64,000 nt of DNA from Flectonema sp. DT1601. Its lineage: Eukaryota; Euglenozoa; Diplonemea; Diplonemida; Diplonemidae. Positions within the stretch are counted from its first letter, which is position 1, and every line of letters begins with the position of its first letter. The notes beneath the pieces are model-generated. The model saw nothing but the letters and a program-made list of their open reading frames with translations, did not search any database and was not told the origin of the DNA. Made by a program: the position numbers and the translations under genes. Shown here piece after piece: positions 12,846 through 22,617 of the stretch. The stretch is from contig OZ025780.1 of NCBI GenBank assembly GCA_964019425.1, forward strand, positions 1,847,938 to 1,911,937. Direction: 5' to 3'.

Positions 12846-14384
12846 ATTTGTAGCTACTAATTCCGATTTCGTACAAAAGGCGATTATCTGTTTTGATTTC
12901 TCTTTTACTCATCCACCCGTTGCATTTAAAGGCTAGAAAATCCTGGAGAAGAACCAACGTAGAGATGAACAAGGCAGAGTTTTATTGAAAAAAGCAAGAC
13001 GAAAGTTTGAACAGAACTATTCAAAGAAGTTAATAATAGCCGACGGAAATGATAAAGAAGACAGAAAAAAAATGCTAACGAACCCCCTCATTGGATTCGA
13101 AGATTTGCGAGCCACGAAGTGAAGAGAATAATAAAATGCAGGCAATCATAGTAGCACGCAGCGGCTCTTGAAATTAAGAGATAACGGAAGAAGAAGCGGT
13201 TGAAAGATTGCCCCTGGTTCTGTACGAAGATGCTTCACCCTTATGAAAAGAAAATAGACTTTAACGCAAGTATTCATAAGAAGTTACTGCCATCCGGCTT
13301 ACCGACCAAAACATCCTATGGCCTCAGTAGGACGTTAGGATCGAAAGTATTTAACACGAACACGATCGAACTAGAACAGGCACTTCTACTAAAGAAGAGA
13401 ATTGTAATGCCAAACATGTTGCAGGACATTGTTCTTCTTTGAAATGTAGCACTCAATTGAGGGAAGTGTTAAAGTTATGAATACTTTACCGTATTCACTG
13501 TTCACAACATGAGATGACACAAGAACTTCATGAAGCAGCTGATGGATTTACCGACAAGGTCACCAGATATATGTCAGGCGCATAAATAGATGGCTGAAAT
13601 TAGAACTCTCGGCACAATTAAAACCTACCTAACGATGCAACTTTGGCAAAATGTGAAAGATCTAATCTGGTACATGAATTAAAAACTATATGAAACTTGC
13701 TATAACGTAGGGGTGGTTACCGAGTAATGGCGCCTCTGTTTTATGTTTTATGTTTTATTCCCTGTATCAGGCTTTTTGGCCTTTAATCTTTTGGGGCATC
13801 CTTTCTGTTGTTCTTGCTCTCTGTTAATTTTAATTCTCTGTTTCATTCAGTTTTTCTTAGAAAACGCAAAATGAACTTAAAACAAATAATCCTCTGCCAA
13901 AGCTTTTTGCAACAGACATTAAATTTTGTGTCTACTGCTTCCCTCCTTCGTTCCTTCTCAGTTCCTCTTTCTTAGTTGCCCATTTTTATCTTCTTGATGT
14001 GGTACTTCAGTTTCAGGGTTTTACCTTCCACAATCTTTTGGGAAGGCAAAACCCTGAACCATAGCAGCATCTTCTTTCCACATCCCCTTGGCCTTTTGCA
14101 ATGTTTCAGGATCTGCCTTCCCTTTTTCAATTGCAGTTTCTTGGGCAGCTGCACCCTGCAAGTAATCGAAGCTGTTGTTCGGGAAAAAGGGTCACCGTAT
14201 TGTGTGTTCTTTCAAAATTCCTTTAAATTTGAATTAAATTTGAAAAAGTGAAACAGGGTTCGAAATCTGAATGGTAATTGTCCTTCCATGCTTTGCACCT
14301 GTTGAAATAATAAAACTTAAAAACTACACACGCACCAAAAACAAGCGATTACACTAGAACGCGCGAACCCACAAACCTGCAAAC
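12846..14384. other. Unidentified segment with decayed coding sequence
   Basis: Low-repeat DNA between the truncated 5.1-kb unit and a YR-element end. It is repeated at 22618-24156. Two plus-strand stretches look protein-like but are short: 12937-13122 (61 codons, Lys/Arg-rich, no ATG at the start) and 13200-13442 (80 codons opening with TTG; first ATG at codon 10). On the minus strand around 14000-14170 another short stretch contains KADPETLQKAKGMWKEDAA. I do not recognise any of these. They may be exons or remnants of one former gene or element. The last ~25 bases before 14385 read like decayed CCCGCAAA satellite. Confidence 0.4.
14012..14058. repeat. 18-bp imperfect inverted repeat (hairpin)
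   Basis: TTCAGGGTTTTACCTTCC at 14012-14029 is followed after about 11 bases by its near-complement at 14041-14058 (17 of 18 pair). A copy lies at 23784-23830 in the duplicated block. Confidence 0.6.
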
Positions 14385-14977
14385 CCTTACCACTTGGGAA
14401 CCTTGCAAATGGCAGTGTTTAATTTATCTAATATCATTTTCTCTTGTTTTCATTTCATTATTTATTGCGAATTTCGTAATATCATCCTTTGTCTTTTCTG
14501 CTCTAGTGTGCAACGAAGTTTGAGTTCTCATCTTCGATCATTTCCTAGAATTCATTCAGGTAATCAAGCTTAGCACCGGAAAGAAATAATCAAAGGAATC
14601 AGACAGAAAAGTGTATGATTCCGAAGTTGGAAAAATGAACAAAACAACAGACATTTTTTATATATTCTTTAGCCTTCTATTTTTTCAAAAAGAAATTCTT
14701 TATACAGCTCGATCACTTCTTTCTCTCACACTCACGTTTTCGAAGCGGTCGGAGCTTCAGGAGCAACTACTGATAGCATCCGAAGATCCTGTAGAAAAGG
14801 CGAATGCCTTGATAGTAAAAAAGAAGAGAGCACGCCCACCAACCTTTGTAAAGAAACTGAATGTGGGTAACCGCTTTCAGTTCAGACCGAAGGGAAACTT
14901 TAACGCCGGGGGGGGCTCACGTCTACAGGCGAAGTGAACCGCGGGAACCCCTTCTATCGCAAGTCAGCATGGAGCTG
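14385..14977 (+). mobile_element. YR retroelement, subfamily c, 5' end (fossil)
   Basis: Bases 14385-14560 align in blocks with the A repeat of subfamily b (38985-39328): GGGAACCTTGCAAATGGCAG, then CATCCTTTGTCTTTTCTGCT, then GAGTTCTCATCTTCGATCAT. The left flank is decayed CCCGCAAA satellite ending CAAAC, the insertion point seen for the other subfamilies. A frame at 14635-14937 (100 codons from ATG) ends in a basic stretch (KKKRARPPTFVKK) and might be part of a Gag-like ORF1; this is weak. No recombinase or RT follows, so the copy is broken. It is repeated at 24157-24749. Confidence 0.55.
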
Positions 14978-15468
14978 CAAGTTCGTCCAGCCTGGGACTG
15001 TACAGGAACAAAAATCAATTGAAGGCCGATCTGTCGTTGAGAACGGTGTCCGACCTGGGACTGTACAGGAACGTAAAACTATTGCAAGTCGATCTGTCAG
15101 AGAGAACACCGTCCGACCTGGGACTGTACAGGAACGCAAATCAATTACAAATCGATCTGTCAGTGGGAACTCCGTCCGACCTGGGACTGTACAGGAACGC
15201 GAATCAATTACAAGTCGATCTGTCAGTGGGAACTCCGTCCAACCTGGGACTGTACAGGAACGCAAATCAATTACAAGTCGATCTGTCAGTGGGAACTCCG
15301 TCCAACCTGGGACTGTACAGGAACGCAAATCAATTACAAGTCGATCTGTCAGTGGGAACTCCGTCCGACCTGGGACTGTACAGGAACGCGAATCAATTAC
15401 AAGTCGATCTGTCAGTGGGAACTCCGTCCAACCTGGGACTGTACAGGAACGCAAATCAATTACAAGTC
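14978..15468 (+). repeat. 63-bp minisatellite, ~7.8 units
   Basis: The unit begins GTCCGACCTGGGACTGTACA and has a 63-bp period. The first two units are the most diverged and later ones nearly identical. Because 63 is a multiple of three and the unit lacks stops, two plus-strand frames and one minus-strand frame stay open. One plus frame reads RPGTVQERKSIT..., the other SDLGLYRNANQLQVDLSVGTP, which is similar in spacing to a leucine-rich repeat. Coding status is undecided. The array ends directly in CCCGCAAA satellite. Its twin at 24750-25618 has about 13.8 units. Confidence 0.85.
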
Positions 15469-15520
15469 AAACCCGCAAACCCGCAAACCCGCAAACCCGC
15501 AAACCCGCAAACCCGCAAAC
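15469..15520 (+). repeat. (CCCGCAAA)n satellite island 1
   Basis: About 6.5 units of the 8-bp satellite between the 63-bp minisatellite and the A1 repeat of the YR element. It ends ...CGCAAAC, and the element begins with the next base. Confidence 0.95.
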
Positions 15521-15732
15521 CAACACTCAGACTGGGAACTGCACAAAAGGCAAGTGAAGTACGATATACTCTTATAATATTTTCCTTTTCATTAATCAAC
15601 ATTAAATGTTGTTTAAGTATCATTTTTGTTCTCTTGTTATTACTTCAGATTTATCATTTTACTGTTCTCTTATCAATATTTCATTGTACTCATTTATTCA
15701 GGCTAGGAAGGGTCTTAACGCAAAGCGTTTTC
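15521..15732 (+). repeat. Split direct repeat A1 of YR element a
   Basis: 212 bp, starting CAACACTCAGACTGGGAACT and ending in the small palindrome AACGCAAAGCGTT plus TTC. It matches A2 (18621-18832) at every position except one that I could see. Confidence 0.9.
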
Positions 15733-15761
15733 GGAGGGACGATCGACACCGTGGAGACACG

Positions 15762-16643
15762 ATGGAAGTAAGGGTGGACCACGACACAGCGTTGGAGCGC
15801 CTGGGGGTGGTCGTCGCGTCGATGTGGGCGGACGAAACCTCGTCGAAGCGCAGAAACCTCTGGGGTCGGTTGGAACAATGGGCGTTGGCTCAGCGTCTGC
15901 CAATGTCTGCCGAAACAGCTGCGTTGTTCGTGCTGGCCACAGACGTGAGACCGCAGGGACAGCTGCAATACGCAAAGGCGCTGTCCGGGATCTACCGACA
16001 CCTTGGTCTGGAAAACCAACCGCTCCTCAGCCTGGCAAGCGCGCTGAGGGCAAAAGGGGCGGCCGTTCCGCGTTCGCAAGCAGTTCCCATGTCAAAGGAG
16101 CAGCTGTTGGGTTGGGCGAGAAGTCTAACGGGACGTTTGAGGCTCGCGGCGCTGGTGTGTTGGAAGTCGGCTTCCCGGTGGGGAGAAGTGCACGTGCTGA
16201 CGTCGGCGCATTTCGTTCTGGTGGAGGACGCGGAAGTGATCGTGGACTGGGGGACGTCGCCAAAACACCGGAGAGCAAACCCGTTCGTGCCGTCCCGTTG
16301 GGCGGTCTTGCGGGGGGATCTGGTCGGGGAGATCGCAAGCTTGTTTCGGGAGCTGGCTCCTTTCGATCGGCTGACGGATGTCACCACCGAGCGGTTGGCA
16401 GAGTTGTGGCGGGGGACTCCGGGAATGCGGGGTTTTACGGGCCACTCGATAAAACGAGGCGCCGCCGCGGCTTTGATGCGAGCGATGGCCGAGGGAAGGC
16501 TCACAGAAGGGTACCTGGTATCACGACTGTTGAAGCACGCCGAAGACGGAACCAACATCTCTGCAACAACGATCAGGTATTCGTCGGATTTCGTGGACAC
16601 CGCCCGAGCGCTGCAAACGTGGAAGGTCACCATCCTGCTGTAG
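15762..16643 (+). CDS. Tyrosine recombinase of YR element a
   Basis: 293 residues from the ATG at 15762, the first good start after repeat A1. The C-terminal half shows the tyrosine-recombinase signature: first Arg in CWKSASRWGEVHVLTS (residues ~143-158), the H-x2-R box in TGHSIKRGAAAALM (~226-239) and the nucleophile Tyr in ISATTIRYSSDF (~265-276), preceded by the LLKHAED helix typical of the family. In YR retroelements this enzyme is thought to insert a circular cDNA into the genome by recombination without making target-site duplications, which agrees with the junctions here. The RT gene starts 32 bases after the stop. Confidence 0.85.
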   Translation: MEVRVDHDTALERLGVVVASMWADETSSKRRNLWGRLEQWALAQRLPMSAETAALFVLATDVRPQGQLQYAKALSGIYRHLGLENQPLLSLASALRAKGAAVPRSQAVPMSKEQLLGWARSLTGRLRLAALVCWKSASRWGEVHVLTSAHFVLVEDAEVIVDWGTSPKHRRANPFVPSRWAVLRGDLVGEIASLFRELAPFDRLTDVTTERLAELWRGTPGMRGFTGHSIKRGAAAALMRAMAEGRLTEGYLVSRLLKHAEDGTNISATTIRYSSDFVDTARALQTWKVTILL

Positions 16644-16675
16644 TTGCGGAGGACGTTGGCGACGAAGGTGAGGCG

Positions 16676-18322
16676 ATGGAAGCGGTGGCGCGGCTGTCTC
16701 CGTGCACGACGCACAGCATCATCAGGAGGGGCAAGCGGACAAGACTGCCGTCGACGGCGGAGGAACGTTCGTCGCCTTTGCATGTGAGTGGCGTTGAGAC
16801 GATGGATGTTGACGGACTCAGAAGTAGGATGACTGATGTTGCGAGGGAGAGGTTCGATCAGGTGTGGAACTTGACCTTTTACCCGGAGGTGGGGAAGTTG
16901 AGTCGCTCGTCGTCTACTTCATCTTTCGCTGGGAGGCACGCTGCGGAGTTGCTGAGGAACGGGATCGCGCGAGCTGCGAGTGGACCGGGGAGAGCGGTGA
17001 ACGTTCCATTCACCGTGGTGGAGGAGAAGCCGGAGGGACTGCGGCAGCGGTTCATCCTTTGGACGAGGGATGCGAATGGTTGGGCCGAAGAAGCTTACGA
17101 AGCTCACGTCCCGCTGTTCCACATCTCAAAATATTTGGATCGGGTTCTGACCGAGGTTGGCTCGACACGGGATTTCAAGACAGGTTTTTATGCTATTGAA
17201 ATCCCGGAGGAAGCGAGAGATCTCTTCCGATTCAAGACGACGGAGGGTGAATGGTTCGAGCTGTGCCGTTTACCGATGGGGCATGTCTGCGCGCCGGAGC
17301 TTATGCACTCTTTGGCAGCGGCGGCTGCGGGGGATCCAGCTTACGTGCGACGTCAGTGGGCTGCCAGGGATGTTGGCGTTGACGTGTTCATCGACAACAT
17401 TCGGTACACGGGGACGGAAGGCGCGGTGTTGGCGGCGACGGTGAATCTCGATGCTGCGGCGGCGGACTTCCGTCTTACATGGAAGCCGTCTGACTCGAAT
17501 ACGGCGGTGAGCAAGTACACGTTTTTGGGTGTGGACTTTGACCACGAGGCGTCGTCGGTCATGCCGTCAGCGAAGATCCGGCGGAAGTTGGCGGCGGTGG
17601 ACTTGTCGTCTGTGACGGCGAGTCAGTTGGAGTCGATGGCTGGGAGGCTGATGCATGCGTCGGCGATCGCTGCGGCGTCTCCGGGGAAATACTGGTATGC
17701 CTTGAAGTTCTTGCGGAGGTTGTCGAACGGCTTGAACCGCGGGGTGAGGCAGGTGCATGATGTGGTGTCGGTCCCTGTTTCGGTCGCGATGGAGTTGCGC
17801 AGTTGGTCGGCTGCCGCTGTGACGAGGAGGGTGGTTGCGCGGGAGCCGGCTGAAGATGAATTCACGACGTTCGTGGATGCTTCATTGAGAGGTTGGGGCG
17901 GAGTCGTTGTGAACGACAGGACGGCCGAGGTTACTGTCTTGGGGGATGCGTGGGGTCCTTCGGAACAGTCGCTCCACATCAATGTTCTCGAGGGGATGGC
18001 GTTCAGGAACACGGTCTCGGGGATGCCGGTTTGCTGTGATGGTAAGCGGATGACCATCTGGATCGACAACACGTCCGTCATTGGCGTAGCACGGAAGAAG
18101 ATGTCAGTCCGATCGCAACGGCTGAACGATGCGGTCGTGCAGGCCATCGATGTGCTGGCAGACAGAAAGGTTAGTTTCTGTATTGCCTATGTGAAGTCGG
18201 CGCTGAACCCAGCAGACTTGCCATCGAGGGTGGATCCAGGAGTTATAGGCTCATCGGAGCATCAGCGGGAAGTTGAACTTGCGGTGAGGGCCTTTCTGAC
18301 TCGCGATGTGGTGGTGGTGTGA
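16676..18322 (+). CDS. Reverse transcriptase-RNase H of YR element a
   Basis: 548 residues from the ATG at 16676, just after the recombinase stop. The frame is open upstream through the recombinase gene, but there the sequence is only its shadow. RT motifs are CRLPMGHVCAPE (~198-209) and DVFIDNIRYTG (~236-246), where FIDN occupies the position of the catalytic YxDD. RNase H follows with Asp in TTFVDASLRGWGG (~398-410), Glu in INVLEGMAF (~437-445), Asp in IWIDNTSV (~460-467) and Asp in NPADLPSRVD (~513-522). It would copy the element RNA into cDNA for the recombinase. The coding end overlaps the first bases of repeat B1. Confidence 0.85.
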   Translation: MEAVARLSPCTTHSIIRRGKRTRLPSTAEERSSPLHVSGVETMDVDGLRSRMTDVARERFDQVWNLTFYPEVGKLSRSSSTSSFAGRHAAELLRNGIARAASGPGRAVNVPFTVVEEKPEGLRQRFILWTRDANGWAEEAYEAHVPLFHISKYLDRVLTEVGSTRDFKTGFYAIEIPEEARDLFRFKTTEGEWFELCRLPMGHVCAPELMHSLAAAAAGDPAYVRRQWAARDVGVDVFIDNIRYTGTEGAVLAATVNLDAAAADFRLTWKPSDSNTAVSKYTFLGVDFDHEASSVMPSAKIRRKLAAVDLSSVTASQLESMAGRLMHASAIAAASPGKYWYALKFLRRLSNGLNRGVRQVHDVVSVPVSVAMELRSWSAAAVTRRVVAREPAEDEFTTFVDASLRGWGGVVVNDRTAEVTVLGDAWGPSEQSLHINVLEGMAFRNTVSGMPVCCDGKRMTIWIDNTSVIGVARKKMSVRSQRLNDAVVQAIDVLADRKVSFCIAYVKSALNPADLPSRVDPGVIGSSEHQREVELAVRAFLTRDVVVV

Positions 18323-18620
18323 CGGTGCCAACCTTTCCCCCGGCCGATTTTAGGCCGTGGTCGAACATGCAATTGTACAAGCATGCGGTGCCGTTTTCCC
18401 ATTACCCCTTCGTGAATGAGTTGCTTCGTGTTAACTTGGTTCTCCTTTGTCTTTCTCATCATCATTTTATTCAGCTGAGAAAATGGGAAAGCTAAGACGA
18501 CATGAGGCTTATGATGCTAGTATCTTGTTATGTGGTTAATTCGTGTGATTGTTTTTATCAGACTCTCCTTTATGACTTTTCCTTTTCAACAGTACTTCAC
18601 TGAGAATGCCGAGCGGTTCC
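18318..18620 (+). repeat. Split direct repeat B1 of YR element a
   Basis: 303 bp starting TGTGACGGTGCC and ending GAGCGGTTCC, directly abutting A2. It matches B2 (18849-19151). Confidence 0.9.
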
Positions 18621-18832
18621 CAACACTCAGACTGGGAACTGCACAAAAGGCAAGTGAAGTACGATATACTCTTATAATATTTTCCTTTTCATTAATCAAC
18701 ATTAAATGTTGTTTAAGTATCATTTTTGTTCTCTTGTTATTATTTCAGATTTATCATTTTACTGTTCTCTTATCAATATTTCATTGTACTCATTTATTCA
18801 GGCTAGGAAGGGTCTTAACGCAAAGCGTTTTC
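18621..18832 (+). repeat. Split direct repeat A2 of YR element a
   Basis: 212-bp copy of A1. The B1/A2 joint (GCGGTTCC/CAACACTC) is the sequence a circularised element would have at its closed ends. Confidence 0.9.
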
Positions 18833-18848
18833 CCACCCGCCCTACCCC
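18833..18848 (+). promoter_or_regulatory. C-rich A2/B2 spacer motif
   Basis: CCACCCGCCCTACCCC separates A2 from B2. The corresponding place in subfamily b (41042-41057) has CCACCCACCCACCCCC. Conservation between otherwise diverged subfamilies suggests a role in replication or priming; that role is inferred, not known. Confidence 0.45.
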
Positions 18849-19151
18849 TGTGACGGTGCCAACCTTTCCCCCGGCCGATTTTAGGCCGTGGTCGAACATG
18901 CAATTGTACAAGCATGCGGTGCCGTTTTCCCATTACCCCTTCGTGAATGAGTTGCTTCGTGTTAACTTGGTTCTCCTTTGTCTTTCTCATCATCATTTTA
19001 TTCAGCTGAGAAAATGGGAAAGCTAAGACGACATGAGGCTTATGATGCTAGTATCTTGTTATGTGGTTAATTCGTGTGATTGTTTTTATCAGACTCTCCT
19101 TTATGACTTTTCCTTTTCAACAGTACTTCACTGAGAATGCCGAGCGGTTCC
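18849..19151 (+). repeat. Split direct repeat B2 of YR element a
   Basis: 303-bp copy of B1. Its end, GCGGTTCC, runs straight into CCGCAAACCCGC satellite. Confidence 0.9.
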
Positions 19152-19279
19152 CCGCAAACCCGCAAACCCGCAAACCCGCAAACCCGCAAACCCGCAAACC
19201 CGCAAACCCGCAAACCCGCAAACCCGCAAACCCGCAAACCCGCAAACCCGCAAACCCGCAAACCCGCAAACCCGCAAAC
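19152..19279 (+). repeat. (CCCGCAAA)n satellite island 2
   Basis: Sixteen units (128 bp) without visible change, bridging YR element a and the next YR element. Same strand polarity as all other islands. Confidence 0.95.
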
Positions 19280-20431
19280 CTTTCCTTGGGAACCTTGCAA
19301 ATGGCAGTTTTAAATTACGTAATATCATCCTTTGTCTTTTCTGCTCTAGTGTGCAACGAAGTTTGAGTTCTCATCTTCGATCATTTTTCCTCAATTTAGA
19401 CGAGTCCGATCATGGGCAAAAAGTGTTGCGCCGACCTGGCTGCAGACACTGTCTCTAGATAAGGCATTTTACATTTAACAATTGTTTCAGATGTGCAAAT
19501 TCCGTGTGTTATAAAACAAGCTTGCATTATTACAAGTTATCCTTGGGAACGTGTCCCTCAATATATCAGAAAATTATTCATCGTTTAACTTTTCCATTTT
19601 GTCATTCTTTACGCTTTATCACACGAACTTTGTCGGTTGCCGATGGGCCATGTGTGTGCGCCGGAGATCATGCACACGCTGGCCGCGGCGGCTGCCGGCG
19701 ACCCTGCGTACGTCCTGCCGGAGTGGCGTGTGCGGGGTGTACGGGTTGATGTCTTCATAGACAACATCCGGTATACAGGTGAGGCTGGTATGGTACTTGC
19801 AGCTACGGCGAACCTCGATGCGGCTGCAGGTGACTTTTGTTTAACCTGGAAACCAGCTGACAGCTTTACTGCGGAGACGAAGTACACTTTCTTGGGGGTG
19901 GACTTCGACCATCGGGAGTCGGAGGTGAAGGTATCGACGAAGATATGTCGGAAGCTGCAGGGTGTGGACATGGACAATGTGACGGCTGGGCAACTTGAGT
20001 CGATGGGTGGAAGGTTGATGCACGCTTCGGCGGTGGCCGGGGAGACACCGGGAAAATACTGGTTTGCATTGAAGTTCCTCCGGCGCTTGGCGAACAATCT
20101 GAATGCCGGGAGGAGGTTGGTCGGGGACAGAGTCCATGTTCCGGTTTCTATTTCGACTGAGTTGCGGGAGTGGGCGGCTGGTGCGACGGCTTCGAGACGG
20201 ATGCTCGCTCCGTTTGATGGGGCGGAGCAGAAGTTCTCCATCTTCATCGATGCCTCGAAGATGGGATGGGGAGGAGTCGTTGTGAACGACGTGACGGCCG
20301 AGGTAGTGGTGATGGGGGACTCCTGGGATGCGGAACAGTGCATGCTGCACATTAACATCCTGGAGGGTCTAGCATTCAGCAAGGCGATGCAGCAGATGTC
20401 GCCGGAGCTGGATGGTTGCACGATAGCCATC
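19280..20431 (+). mobile_element. YR retroelement, subfamily b, copy 1 (broken fossil)
   Basis: It starts at CTTTCCTTGGG immediately after satellite ending CGCAAAC, the same point as element a. It holds the A repeat (19280-19623) and an RT-RNase H part (about 19624-20431) with LPMGHVCAPE and DVFIDNIRYTG motifs. No recombinase is recognisable. It ends where the 5.1-kb unit sequence begins. It is nearly identical to the copy at 38985-41305 over the shared length, so the two are recent relatives. Confidence 0.8.
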
Positions 20432-20841
20432 TATAACTTTGTTTTATATACCTTTCTTTATTTGTTTTGTATACCTTTCTTTATTTGTTTTGTGTACCTT
20501 TCTTTGCTTTGTTTTGGATACCTTTCTTTATTTGTTTCCGCGGGAGGGAAGGCGCACGCTGCCGACCGATCCCCCCGCTCCAATGTTGTTCTCGTTGATG
20601 TTGTGGATGTGATGGTCCAGTCTGCTGTCTTCCTTTTTTTTTTTCCCCTTCTCTTTTCTCTCACTCTCTCGCGGTGGCAAGTGCTCTGGTCTTTTGAGAG
20701 GCTGGGAAAAAGGAAAACCAGTTTTGCTGATTTTCACCCTTTTTTTTTGTTTTTACTGCGAGAGAGACGGAACGAGAGATACAGAGAGAGAGAGAGAGAG
20801 AGTGACAATGCAAAGAAAACAAAACTGACCTTTTACGTATT

Positions 20842-20875
<34 letters not shown>

Positions 20876-21443
20876 AAAAAAACAATTTCACCCTGGTTTT
20901 GTTTGTGCTGCTCCTCGATCATAGGGATACTCTTGCGGCAGTTGTCGAGTATCCCGTAAAAACTACCACAACAAAAACAACAAAAACATTTACCAACTCG
21001 ATTCTCACTTCCTGTTCCTTGGTGAGTTTTAGCAAAAGCTGACCAACTCGACTCACGCAGCAGCTGCAGTTCCTCGCCGAGACGGAACCAGCCTCAATGA
21101 TCCGAGTTGAGCGCCCACTCAGTTGGTCATCGGAGTGTAGTTATCAGCGGATTTCCTGGTTTCTCGCACAGAGAGCCAGGTTTCCCAACATAGCAACGCT
21201 TGTGGCAAAACTTGTCGTGGGAGGCTACTCGGGATTGGAGGTTGGCAGGTAAATGGGGGAAGCGAATGAAGAGAGGAGGAGACGCACGAGAGAGAATGGC
21301 AATATGTATGCGAGTGAGCCAGCTGCTGTGCTGCTGTGATTTGATTGGTATTTTTGCTAAGCAGTGTATTTCTTGCTCTGTGAACTGTTTTTGATGTTCA
21401 GGACGTGTTCATATTACTGAGGAAGGAGCCACCATCTGAGATC

Positions 21444-21475
<32 letters not shown>

Positions 21476-21666
21476 GGTGGTGTGCGGTTAAATCTCTAAT
21501 TTTGGTAAATGAAATTCAATCTTTTGCAGCAATATACTTATCGTCTCTCTCTCTGTGACATTTTCGATTTAGAAAAAGTAAAATCCTGTGATCAGTACTG
21601 CTTTCATTCGTCACCCATGTGGGTTGTTGTTGTCTTGTCTTTTTTCTTCTTTTTTTTCGTGCCTGC

Positions 21667-21699
<33 letters not shown>

Positions 21700-22617
21700 G
21701 ATGACGGCCTCACGGCAGTTACAAGTCTTCGGGAGTGGGGGGTTGTGTGATTCCTTCTTCACGCAGGAGTCACGCCCCCCTGGTGAGAAATAATAATAAT
21801 AAAACTAACAATGATAATGATAATATTGTACTTTTGTATAGGTACTGTATTGTAATAACGCGATTGTTTTGCAATGTAATCAGTTCACTTTCACATTTCA
21901 ATTCCCCAAATGACCTTCCCGGCGCAACATTTCTTTATTTTCTTTTTTTTAAATAATTTTTATAAACACTTTCTTTTCGTTGATTTCGTACCTTTCTTTT
22001 AAAGTCTAGCGAATGGCATTCCTTCCGTGGTGATTCCCCTGAACGCACAAACAAATACGCCTTGCGTGTCGGGGGGAAAGGTTTTGCCGCTGACTTTAGG
22101 TTATTAATTTGTTGTTTGTTCTGTTAGTTTGTTTGCAATCATTCTTTCTTCTTTTTGTTATCAGGAAGGACATGTCACAAGTGATGTGGTGGAGAGGAAG
22201 TGGGGGGAGGAGAGTAAGTTAAGTGGAAAATGGTACCACTTGCCGTGTGATGGAAGGAGGGATCGTTGAGAGGGCTTTGCGGTGATGGTGACATGAGAGG
22301 GTGTTTGCAATTTTGTAACTTTTGTATATTTTTCAATTTTTTTTAACAGGAGCTGAACTTATGATGAGGTGAGCAGAAGCTTCACTAAACCTCCTCGCGG
22401 TGTGTGTGTATGCATGTATGTGTTGTGCGTTGTTTGTTGAAACTCTGACGAGTTCTCATTACCCTTTGTGTGTGTTGTGTGTTCATACGTGTAGTTTGAG
22501 TGCTCGTGTGTCTGTGTCAGATGTTTCTGTGAAACTATTTCTTTTGCCTTCCTTGATTTTTCTGAACTTGTTCTTCGTGTTGTGATTTGTGGTGAAGTTG
22601 TGTTGTGTTGTGTTTTT
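20432..22617. repeat. 5.1-kb unit, copy 4, partial
   Basis: It begins within the pyrimidine minisatellite and follows unit 3 at a 9,772-bp offset, differing only in microsatellite lengths (GA about 28 bp). No EGF gene is present. Confidence 0.88.

Larger units (their letters stand above)
15521..19151 (+). mobile_element. YR retrotransposon, subfamily a (VIPER/TATE-like)
   Basis: 3,631 bp with split direct repeats in the order A1 (15521-15732), genes, B1 (18318-18620), A2 (18621-18832), 16-bp C-rich spacer, B2 (18849-19151). Two genes lie inside: tyrosine recombinase first, then RT-RNase H. Recombinase before RT is the arrangement known from VIPER/TATE elements, whereas DIRS and Ngaro place it last. 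The element sits inside CCCGCAAA satellite: removing it joins CGCAAAC to CCGCAAA with the 8-bp register unbroken and no target duplication, as expected for YR integration. It looks whole. The repeat pairs show no difference I can see except one C/T change within the A repeats, so it is young. Confidence 0.85.

Noticed and set aside
15824-16675. N-terminal extension of the RT frame through the recombinase gene
   Set aside because: It overlaps the recombinase in another frame, has no RT motifs, and the ATG at 16676 follows the recombinase stop closely.
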